NCBI GenBank assembly: GCA_907163375.1
Contig: CAJQUW010005232.1
Coordinates: 186,001-250,000, forward strand
Direction: 5' to 3'
Source of the DNA: Prostheceraeus crozeri
Taxonomy: Eukaryota > Platyhelminthes > Polycladida > Euryleptidae
DNA length: 64,000 nucleotides
In this document: positions 36,101 to 48,100 of the stretch, in pieces
How the letters are laid out: each line of letters begins with the position of its first letter
Numbering within the stretch: position 1 is the first letter of the stretch
Position numbers and translations under genes: made by a program
The notes under the pieces: model-generated
Databases searched by the model: none
Told to the model about the DNA's origin: nothing
Seen by the model: the letters and a program-made list of their open reading frames with translations, nothing else

Positions 36101-39100
36101 AACAAAATTGTCAACTCAATTCCCCGAAAAAGTCCACAAATCAAACAAACACTCGACATACGCACACTCAGAACACTGGTACAACTCCGAACAAGCAAAT
36201 CACCCCTCTTAAAAGAATACTAGCACAATATAAAGCCCGCTGTCTATTCTTCTCCTCTTTGTCCCCTCTGGAAATCACTGCTACTTAATACGAAAATTTT
36301 CTTCTCATATACACACAACCCTCACACCGTGGGACCTCTGGGCTTCCCTTTCAGGTGTGCGGAGCTCATCCTCCGCTGAGAGAAACACCTGACGGCCACC
36401 TGGACCCCCCTCCCAATAGCAGAGAAGGTGTGGGTCGACACCAGCACCACCACCACTAGCCATTTACAGAGATGAGCGTTTGGTGAGGAAGATTTGGTGA
36501 TGAACTGACAATCGCAGCAGAATTGTCAAAACATTCTACCAAAACGATTGCAGTAAGAGCACAGGTCTAGTTAACCTTGGTCGTAGGTTCGAATCCTACC
36601 AGCCGCACATCCTTTGCATGGCAATTTGATCGTTTATTTAATTTCATTGTTATTAATTGTATTCACGACATGGCTTTGGTGGACAATCGATCCCCGCTAC
36701 TTGCCTTGATGTCGGCGGTCACAATTGTGACGAGTTATTTATTCATTGATTATTATTGCCTTGACGACTGATTTGTGGTGGTGAGGGTTTCATCCTGCCA
36801 ATTGACAGAGTCGCGTAAGTGGCTCGTAGCTCAGTTGGTAGAGCACAAGTCTAGTTAACCTTGGTCGTAGGTTCGAATCCTACCAGCCGCACATCTTTTG
36901 CATGGCAATTTGATCTATCGTTTATTTGATTTCATTGTTGTTAAGTATTATATGCCAAGTAGCTAAAGCCACTCCGAGCGGCAATGATATTGTATTCTTT
37001 ATTCTTTATTTTTATTCTTTATTGATACGATGACAACAGTTTGCGCCAATTATAGTCACCACAAACAAAATTACAAAAATAAGCAAAAAATATTCTGTTA
37101 AAAGCCAAAAAAGTAGACAATAGACAAAATTATATCAGTAGATAAAACTCAGACGTTCACAAGTGCTTTCAATTCACACTTGAGGGATCTGTGATCACGG
37201 TCAAAAAGGTCTACATTCTTAAAAGTGTTAGCGAGTGAAGATATGCGCGGGAAAAGTCATGCTTGCGAATTCGCAGACCGCGACTCATAACACTTGTGAA
37301 CACACTTGTATGCCTCGTTCGTCTTTCAGGCAGATTAGTAAAATTTTTGATACAAGGTACGGACAGTCGACGCGATTATGTAAAATTTTATGATATAACA
37401 ATAAATCTGCTGAATTACGCCGCTTTGCCAGTGTCGAAAGACCAAAATGTATACACAATTTGTTGTACAAACTACTGTCATAGACCATCTTCTCATGAAA
37501 ACACAGTTCTTTTACAAAAACTTTTTGAATACGCTCAATCTTGTCAATTAAGTATTTCGATTGAGGTGACAACACTGAAGAGCAATAACCAATGTTTGCC
37601 CGAACATATGAGTTATACATAATATTCAAGACATCTACATCTTTGAACGGCTTCAAAACTCTCCTCATAAAATCTAACATACGGAAGGACTTCTTCACAA
37701 TAGACGCTATGTGAAGACTGAAACACATATTGTACATACTGTAGGCCGAAACGTAGCGTCAGCAGCTGCCAAGGCATCTTTGTGCTTAACTGTTCAAGTC
37801 CGAAGACATCTGTTTACTGAAAATCGCGTTTTCATGTCGAATATTTCCCCTACGATGATCCAACGCTGTCTCATTCTCATCGCATTTCCCATGGAAGTGG
37901 TCCTGTTCCGGCCAACAGGCATGGCTAAAACAGTCCCTGTTGCCTGATCTTAATGACAATCCCTGTGAGCTTGCTGATTCCACCTTCATCTCAATCAATG
38001 CCTTCTGCTCTCTCCGTCTAGACGAAAACACTTCCAGATATCAGCAACTCTTCACGTACTTCACGTGAGGATTCACTTTCATTGATGAATCCTGTCAAGT
38101 GATTAATTTCGTTATTTTCTCGTCCAAATTCGCTCATTTATTTCACATCTGGCAGTGAAAGACAAAAGACAAACAACAGTTAAGGACGTTAACTCTTCAG
38201 TGAGACAGATAATGACTTCGTTTCTTGGTGAAACTTTGTCAGAGTCAACATCCCAGCCTCTTATTACTTGTCTAGGGTTGAGGTCATACGGTGTCCAGGG
38301 AAGGTCGCAGACGAAAATAATGAGATGAATCTCAGTCATGATTCACTTTCACCTCACAAGCTTCTCTTTCAGAGTAACGGCTGAGGTCCGGGAATCCGCT
38401 AAATTTCACTTCATTTTACATCGATCAAAATTATCAGAAATTATCCCATTGGGAAACGTCCTAGAGGACCGCTAGCGGTTGGTCGTAGAGGCTCCTGGGA
38501 TGGCCCGTGAGAACACTAGATACACTGAGCGGTTGCAATACCGTGCCCTTTTTAAGCCCGGTATTTCGGTATTTGAGCAATGATAAAACCGGTGTCACCC
38601 GCTATAAAATGAAAGCACGAAGCGTTATCTAAAAAATATTTTACATTTTGTTGAAGGTAGCAGATGTACTAGCCACATGATCCGTCAAGTTAAAAGTAGT
38701 CAAAGTCGTTAATTACGAAGTTTTCTTTGTGATAAATGTTTGAGTGAATGAGCCAATGAACATACAGTAATTATGTTTACCAGACGGCTGGGAAACCAAA
38801 AGTGGAAAACACTCTTTGCTTCCACTAAATTCGATGCAATATTGAGAAGATAACCGTAAATAAGTTGAAGATGAAATCAGAGGATACCACCCTACTCTGC
38901 TGATGAAATTTCACTTGATATGACAGGACTGAAATCAGTAACATTGCAGGGTTCCTACGCAGTCTGAACAAAAAAGTTCCCTGACAAAAATTTATGGACA
39001 GTATATTACAATATTATTAGTAGTTCTTAAAAGTATTATTTGATGAATATCTACAAAACATTCACTTAATATGGTAATTTCGTGTCAGAAAATTACCCCA

Positions 39101-42100
39101 GTGGACACTGGGGCAGTATTTTATCAATGAACAAATATTGAGATAGCAATCCCGGGCAGGGTTTCAGCTAGTATTTAATAGTAATGTGTAAAGAAGATTG
39201 CTGCTTTCCCATTAAAAGGATTTTCGGCTTAAAAATCGCTCCGATCTATTTAAAAATGTTCTTGTCAATTCAAGACCTGCTATATTGTGTAACAAAAATA
39301 TAGGGACATTGAATCAATCAATGATATCATGATATTTCATGATGCATGTATACAACATGGAATCTCCGGACTAAAACTACACGAATCTTCGTAATAATTG
39401 TATGATGTGAAACAACAAACAATGAAGCACATTATCCACAAAGTGTTTATCAGCTCACCAATGTAAGACTAGACACCGTATTGTAAGTCTTTCATGTCCT
39501 ATTCAGACTTTGTAGATAAACACCACTGCAATCATGTGCAACGATTTTACGCATGTGGTGGACAAGAAAGACCTACAATGCAGTGTCTAGTCTTGCATTG
39601 GTGAGTTAATGAGCACTTTGGATAAAGGGCTTCATTGTTTAGTATTTCACATTATCCAATTATTAGGAAGATTCGTGTAATTTTAGCCCGCAGATTCCAT
39701 GCTGTATGCATGCATCATAGAGTATCATGATATGACTGATTGCTTCAATGTCGCTTTGTTTTTGTTATAGAATGGAACAGGTTTCTTTTGAATGGAAGAA
39801 GTTGCAGTTCGCGAAGGAGCATGCGCATGTCACCTGCATTATGATCGTCTACCACCAGCATTAATAAAAACATTCAGTAAAAGAGATGGTCCGAAAGCAG
39901 TCTTAATTGCATGTTTCTCTCATGAATTGACTCGAACATAAACCATGGTCACTACTCCTCGCACTGTTCTCCACAATTCACTCTCCACTTTTCTCTGTAG
40001 GATCCTTGGCATGGACGAGAAATCAACTGCTGTTTTGCGGAACGATCAGCTGAAGGCAAGTTCTTCAATTTGGATCTGAAAATAATATATTTTGATCGTT
40101 GCAATGTTCTCCATGACCCAGAAATGCGTCTATTTAGGTCAATTTGCTAATTACAATATTCACGATTAAATGGACCTGAACCATCCTGATGACGTGAACT
40201 AATCACTCGACCACGGACCTATTTGTCAACTGAATACTTTGTAATGAGGATGTGTGCAGGATGTATGGACCTTGTGATGAGGATATGTCCAGGATGCATG
40301 TACTCTGTATTGAGGTTGTCTGCAGGTTGTATGGACCTTGTGATGAGGATGCATGCACATTGTATTGAGGATGTGTGCAGGATGTATGCACTTCGAATTG
40401 AGGTTGTCTGCACTTTTTAATGAGGTTGTCTGCAGGATGTATGCACTTTGCATTGATGTTGTCTGCAGGATCTAATGAGGATGTGTGCAGGATGTATGCA
40501 CTTTGCAATGAGGATGTGTACGATGTATGCACTTTGCATTGAGGTTGTCTGCACTTTGTAATGAGGATGTGTGCAGGATGTATGCACTTTGCAATGAGGA
40601 TGTGTACGATGTATGCACTTTGTAATGAGGTTGTCTGCAGGATGTATGCACTTCGCATTGAGGTTGTCTGCACTTTGTAATGAGGATGTGTGTAGGATGT
40701 ATGCACTTTGCAATGAGGATGTGTACGATGTATGCACTTTGCATTGAGATTGTCTGCAGGTTGTATGGACCTTGTGATATCTAAAGGATGCATGCACTTT
40801 GTAATGAGGTTGTCTGCAGGATGCATGCACTTTGCATTGATGTTGTCTGCAGGATGTATGCACTTTTAGCTCTCACTGACCTGTGAAGTAGTTTCCATCA
40901 CTCGAAGTCTGTGCTCAGTTTAGATGAGAATGCCTACGTCCAAATGAATAATGAAGTTTTCTGCAGTATGCATGCACTCTGTAACTTTGTATTAAGACTG
41001 TCGGCAGGATGTATGCACTTTATATTGCGGTTGTCTTACAGGATGCGTGCTCTATGTATTAAGTCTGTCTGCAGGATGTTTGCACTTAGTTTTGAGGTTG
41101 TCCGCAGGATGTATACATTCTGTATTTAGACTGTCTGAAAGATGCATGCACTTTTTATTAGGTTGTGTGCAGGTTGCGTGCAACTGTTTTCAGGTTGTCT
41201 GCAGGATGTATGCAGTTTTTATTGAGGTTGTCTGCCGGATGTATGCAGTTTGTAATGAGGTTGTCTGCCGGATGTATGCAGTTTCTAATAAGGTTGTGTG
41301 CAGGTTGTATGTATTTTGCAATGAGAATACAGGATGTGCAGTTCGTATTTAGCACAGATATGGTATTGAGGCTGTCTACAGGATATATGGACTTTGGTTT
41401 GGGGTTGTTTGCAGGATGTATTCATTTTTTTGAGGTTGTTTGCAGGATGTATGCATTTTGTTTTGAGGTTGTGTACAGGATGTGTGCATTTTACAATGAG
41501 ATTGCCTACAGGATGTATGCACTTTGTATTAAGGTTTTGTCAATAAAGTCTGTGATTTGAACAGTAAATGAAAAGATATTGATCACATTCTACCCTGTTT
41601 GCTGGAAATTAATAAACATATTAATTAGAATCTTCATGAAACATCAGTTACTTTTGTCTTTGTCTATCGATAACAGAAAGTAGAATAGTACATCCTTAAA
41701 CCTTTCTCCCTGCATCTTTGCCTCATCTATCACGAAGAGTTGATTGTGAATTCGGAGTTCAGTCATGCGCAGATTTGGCGGTCAATCTCTTTCCTTTCAG
41801 GAATCCGCATCTTCCTCGGGAGCGAAGACACTGCCGTTTCAAGCGCTTTCATCTGTATCATTGTCTGAACAAGATCTTTTGCAGCACGTTCTCAAACATG
41901 AGACAGCAGTGAAGTGGAATTACGATGAACGTACGACGCACAGAATGTACGACGTCTGCGAATGTGAGGATGAAGGAATGCCTATTCCAGTCAATGATCT
42001 CTATTCCAACATAGAAATCAGACTGAAGATGTTTTCTCACTTCTTACGGACGGATTTCAATGATAGATGCTCCATTAAAATAAATGTAGCGCGTATCATA

Positions 42101-45100
42101 GGGAAACACGGTGCTCTTGAAACATTTTCACCCTCAAGAATACCCGGCTCCGATTTCCTGTGAAATGAAGTCTGTTGATGAACTGCGAAAAAAGGCGATG
42201 TCTTTCCAAAACATAGCTTGTTTACGTTTTTATACTACTTATTATTGTGAGTAGTATAAAGAATACATGGATTATATGTAGCACACCATTCAGATGCCAT
42301 TCAAATGCTTTTCTGTGATTGTGGAAGTTTTTACACTTGATTTGCGAACAGAAAACTAGTTCAATATTAGTTTCAGCAAAATTTGTTACTTGTCATTTTT
42401 GTATTTAACATGTTAAGTTCAAACGCGTCATAGTTCAACATGTTGATTGTCGTTTCTTTGATTTCACTTTTTTGATAGTTTGATGGTCTTCGCAGACTTC
42501 ATTTGTACAGTAATCAACTTTTATTGTAGTAGGTATACCAGTATTTATTTTCTATAGGTAGTATCACTCGAAAAACAGAAAAATAATCTCTCCATCTTTC
42601 ATGACGATTCTTTATTCTTAGCAAAATACCGTTACCTGACCCGTTTCGTCTCTCAGGACAGTCTCAAGGGCGAATGGCACAGGTCAGGTACTACGTAGGT
42701 CGAGTGAGTATCTCCTCATAATCTCCGAATACGGGAATATTATAATTTCCCCTTTAGCCATAAGAAAGCTTTATTGAAAACAGCTTGACCTATAATGATC
42801 TCAAATTTTAAAGTGATGAAAGTGGTGAAGTTAATGATCAAATATATATTTTGTGAATTGAAGAAAACCTGCAACATATAAGCAAATCAGCTTCGATTCT
42901 CTTGTGCGGTAAGGAAATAGCATTGACTAAATGGTGCATCTCACTTACAGGTATGAGTCAGAAGGACAAATTTGTTTCTAATATTTCAAATTTGAGTGCT
43001 TTCAAGGACATTCATTTCTTGCTGTAAACCCTCGGTGGAGAAAATTGTGAAAGGTTTCATAACGAAATTAATAAGTGAGAGAAGATTATCTGCGCAAGGT
43101 TCTTCGTATTTGAAGGTCTGCTGGGCAGCCTGATAAGTCGCGGTGGACAATAATCCTCGCGCAGCTGATAGATGGAGATGAAATTGAATTCGTGAATGTA
43201 AACCTTCATTCTAACATCGTTTCTTCTCCCAAAGGGATAGTTAAGTTGTGAAATCTATTGCTTTCACGAGTGTTTTAGAAAAGCTTTTTAATTAATATCT
43301 TAATCCGATACAAGCTTGCTCTAAAATAAGCCATTCGAGTGACTTTATCCGTTTTATTGTTTGTATCGTTGAAATTCACAACAGCGACTTCATTTTGGCT
43401 ATTAATAAACTGAACGAGGGCAATGTTGACCGCCGCCATCCTGGTGCTCGCAGATTAATGAGGGGGATATCTGTTGATGCAAATCGCGGATGTCAAGGCA
43501 TCTTTGAGAATCTGATATTTCAGCTACGGTATGCAGAGCTGGAAGCCGACCACTTTTTTCGGTCCAGATGATTATTTTGTCTGAGTCCGGTTGATATAAT
43601 TCATCATTTTGCGTACTACACCATCCGTAATGAAAATATCGATTGCGTGAAGGGAGTGGATTGTATGCTGTATCCTTTGTACTATCTGCAAGCAAATTGA
43701 AAACTTGAGAATAGGAAAGTCCCCGTAGCGCAGTGGCTAAGTGTTTGGCCCAGCGATCTGTCGGTCCAGAGGTCGAGCCCCGAAAGTGTCATTGGAAGTC
43801 GGCAGGAACGGCATCCGAACTTAAAGTATACTTTCAGTAATACTTTGCAGTCACTGAAACTTCGCACAATTTTGAGTGTTTAAATGTTGAGCTGGCTGCT
43901 CATTGTTCGATTGCTATGGTATTATGTCATTCCAATGCTTCGTTTCTAGTCAAACAGAAGAAGAGACGACCGGTCTAAGGCCTCAGCCACACTGCGAGCA
44001 AAGCAGAGAGATTAATAGCTTACGGACATACGTTTGCTCGAGAAACTCGGGACGCCCTTGTTTGCTTTGCTTTCAGTGTGGTTGGGGCCTAATACTGTGA
44101 ATGCTACATAAGAAAATGTCGACTTCTATAATTCAATTCCTCTGACTTTCACGAGTTTAAAGCCTCATTTACAGTAGGCGTCCAGTAGACACACACGGTG
44201 ACTAACACTGTACTAAAAAAATGTGCGTTCGTCACCGCAAAATTCACTGGCGTCTACGAAAGACAGTCCAGTAACTCACTTTACTTGAGCGGTATTGTAG
44301 AAAGGCCAGTGCTCTAATTCATGTAATGCTTAACCATAGATATGTGAAAATCGCAGATCGTTATCGGTTGAAGCAATGAAGTGGTGTTGTAGAAAATTGA
44401 AAATACAGATTGTTTCATAAAAATGGATCACCCTTAAACATCGCCTTAACTTCAACTTTGTCTAACTCCGCCAAACTTGAACGAATTTCTCTAAAATTTG
44501 GAAGATATGTCAGTTGTGCTTACTAATATCATTGTTGGAAATTTCAAGCATGAATATTGAGTTGTTTTCCTGTTATAGATAAAAAAGTAGTAGATAAGTT
44601 GATCTTTATTTAGCAATGTTACACAAAATCATACCTCACTCTTATAAAATTACATTTGTTTCCTTTGTTATGTAATATGTTGTTCTACAAGCCAAAAGCT
44701 ATCAAGCAAAACAAAAATAAAGAAAATCGGTCAAGCAGAGCCAGTATAGCACCATTATTCATCAACAATAATGTAACTGCTACATGTGATTAACTGGACT
44801 TCGTGTTCCATAGCTTCCTGACTTCGTTGCGGTGGTGTTGGCAGCACTCCTGATTGCTTTCAGCTAGAAATCTATGTCTTACCGGTTGAAAACAATACAA
44901 AGCACAAATGAACAATAACGAGATCGCATTCACAAGAGGCAAAGTGTCAGCCTTGCTAGCACTAGGGTTTTCTTTGCGAGCTATAGGCAAGCGACTAAAT
45001 GTCCCTTACACAAATGTGCATCGATGGCATAATGATGATTTTCGACTCTGTCGTAAAGAGGGCTCTGGCCGTCCACGCAAAACATCCAAACGTAGAGACC

Positions 45101-48100
45101 GCCTAATTTTGAGATTTGTTAAAGTTGATCCAAGTCTCTCGTTAACTGAGATGGCTGCACAAGACTCGTCTATTTCTAAGTCCACTATTCGTAGAAGACT
45201 TATTGAGTCGAATTTCAAAAGCTGTAAGAGGCCCTATCAGATCGAATTATCAGATCAGCATACAAAAAGACGTCTCAGATGGGCAATGAGTCATTGTCAC
45301 TGGCGAAATCAATGGGATCGGGTTGTCTGGTCTGATGAGGCATCAGTCCGTCTGAAGGATAGTGATGGTCGATTGAGATTATGGATAAAATCTGATCAGG
45401 AAATTCCGAGACATTTACATCGTCCCCGGGTACAAGGTGGTGCGGCTCTACTGATTTGGGCTGGCATTTGGACCAATGGCCGCTCTGAACTTCACATACA
45501 GCGAGGAACCATGAATTCTGAACGCTATGTGAATGTTTTACGAATGAACATTGGCCAAATGACAGATCAACTTGGTGATCCATCGACTTGGTTATTTATG
45601 GATGATAATGCTACGTGTCACAGGAGAAGTAGAGTCAACTTATGCAAGTCTCAATTAGGGCTTAGGACATTATCTTGGCCAAGTCGTTCTCCTGATCTGA
45701 ATCCCATAGAAAATGTATGGAGTATTCTAAAACGTAACGTTCGTCGTTCACTGCTACCTACAGATGGCGTATCACAACTTACGTCACTGTTAAAAAGAGA
45801 GTGGAGAAAGTTAGATCAGTCAAAAATCATCGAATCAATGCCTAGACGAATTGGTAATGTCATTGACAATAAGGGTAGGGCCACAAAATATTAGCTTCTT
45901 AAGAACCGTTACTGTATCATAGCTTATCAGATTATATAAGGACATTTAAATATATTAGGGACATGAGATAACATGAAAAATGCTTTCTGTATCATCCTTA
46001 TGTTTTATTTAGTCAAATTTTAGGATGATCCACTTTTTATGAAACGGACTGTAAATGAATAAGGCAGAATCTGTCCACCACCACACTATTATATTATTGT
46101 GATCGTGACATCATCATCATGGTCAAATGCAATCAGCTGTTGCCTCAGATTAGTTTGTTGAGCAGAACACAATGCATTCCTTTCGTTAGTTGACTATGGA
46201 TAAGTAGACTCTGGAGAAAACGCATTCTTTTGTGGAAGAGTACTACAGATATCCATGCCTGTGGGATACTATGCATAAACACTACTAAGACCGAGATCAG
46301 AGAAACCAGATCGAAGGTGTGTAGTTTCTCTCTGAATACAGGGCTTCACTCTTTCCAGGAGATATTGTTCAGGAGTAAGTCTCAAATGATCATGAAAGGA
46401 AGTTCTTTCCTTCAAAATCAACTCCTTCAGCAAGGTATCCGATGCTGCCACCCTTTTTCTCCATAAAGTCCACTTTCGTGTCCAATACTTTCTCGTCCTC
46501 TTGCTCTTAATTTTTGCTAACTCAGCCAGTACACGAGCACGTGCCAGAACCACTTCATTCGGTGTACTACCTACTGACCTCTTCGTCGCAAGTTGCAATA
46601 TAAACGCAACAAGCCAGTCACTGAAGCGATCAATCAAACCAGGAATGCTCGCGCTGTAATATGAGAGTGAAAAATTTCACTGGCTTGATGTAAATGAGGC
46701 TTAAAGGGTCTGGCTTATTCACAAAAATAGGTAGTGACCAGGTAATCTTTCATGACATCTATTCGATATCGTGAAAGTCAGAGACTTTGAATTTTTTCAT
46801 TGCTTTTCCGATGTCGCACGGAGGAAGTTGCTATTTTTGCATAAAGGATTTTGGAATGTGAAAAAAAGTTTTCAAAACCATTTTCATTGATATTGGTATG
46901 ATTATCGGCTATATCTCAATTAGTATAGCAGCTGACCGATGGGGTCGTTTCCTTTGATAATGATACCCTCTCTGCTGCTACTTATTGTTCATTTACTGGA
47001 TACTTCGTCAACATATACCGATGATAGCGTTCTTGGTATTGTTTTCTTTTTGAATGGAGTTGCAATGTCTGGTAGCCTGGTTCTAATGTTATATTCGTTA
47101 TAATGCTCAGAGTTATAATGCTGAGCAAGTATAGATTGCAGTTCTTTATCACGACGTCAATTAGTTTTGATGTGGCATCCATTCTATTTGCCAGTTTTGC
47201 ATCTCTGTTTGAACATGTCTCGCTGAAATACCGCATAGGTGGACCATTCTTATTGACGACATTGGTTAGCGCCTTTTATCTCAACGAATCTACAATTTGG
47301 CTCACAGAATTAGATTGTTTAATCGCATCACTTTGCTAGAAGTGCAAACTGATTCAAACAGATGGCACATGCAAGAACTTAATAAGTGGGCAAAAAGAAA
47401 TTTTTAATAACTTGCAGAGATAGGAAAAATAGTCGTGCGTCGCTTGCGGATTGCTCTGAATTCCTTCAAAATGCTCCGATCGCCACGATTCCTTCAGATT
47501 CGAAGAATTCAGATTATTGCGCGAAAGTTGTCTCGATAATGTTGGTTCCTCCGATCATTTTAAAAAAAATGGCAGGCGCATGAAAAAATGTTCACAAACC
47601 TCTGTAGAACTTGGACATCGACTGCGTCTCTTTGCTGTGTCAGTCACTGAAACTTTGCACAATTTGGCGTGTTTAATGTTGAACTGGCTGCTCATTGTTC
47701 GATTTCTATGGTATTTAGTCAGGAGATTGTGCCATTTCAATTACGTTACATGTTCCAATGCTTCCCTTCTAGTCAAACGGAAGAAGAGACGATCTGTCTA
47801 ATTCTGTGGTTTGGCTATTTCACGCCAAACGTAAAGACCGACTAAATATCGTTGTTAAAAGAATAGCGAAGCACAATGGACACAAGTTACCGCTGCATTC
47901 TGATCCGTCAAATGCAGCAAATAATCTTGATGAAGAGAATTCCACAAACTCAAGACCTTCTCAAGTTCGTCGCTTCGTGCGATTTAGTCATATTTGGTTG
48001 ATATGCATGACTGGAGCAATACTTTGCAGTTGTGGTTCGTATGTATCACGCCACAGAGTGTACAGTTCGAGTTCGCCACTCAAGAGAGCAGGATTTTACG

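Larger units (their letters stand above)
17414..40000 (+). other. WDR6 intron e, host to the Polinton
   Basis: 22.6-kb intron between the CGGGHR exon and the 55-bp exon at 40001. The Polinton (17597-35153) accounts for 17.6 kb of it. The rest carries a duplicated tRNA-like sequence, a LINE tail and a large foldback. Removing the Polinton and one target copy would leave an intron of about 5 kb. Confidence 0.8.

Noticed and set aside
40203-40863. Open frames of up to 207 codons on the minus strand with HTSCRQPQ-like repeats
   Set aside because: They arise from a 33-bp tandem repeat; comparable frames exist on the other strand and in other frames, with no start context or similarity.
41765-42163. 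132-codon open frame overlapping the WDR6 mini-exon at 41801
   Set aside because: The first 54 bp are better read in the other frame, which matches WDR6 and keeps splice phase on both sides. The remaining frame has no recognisable product.
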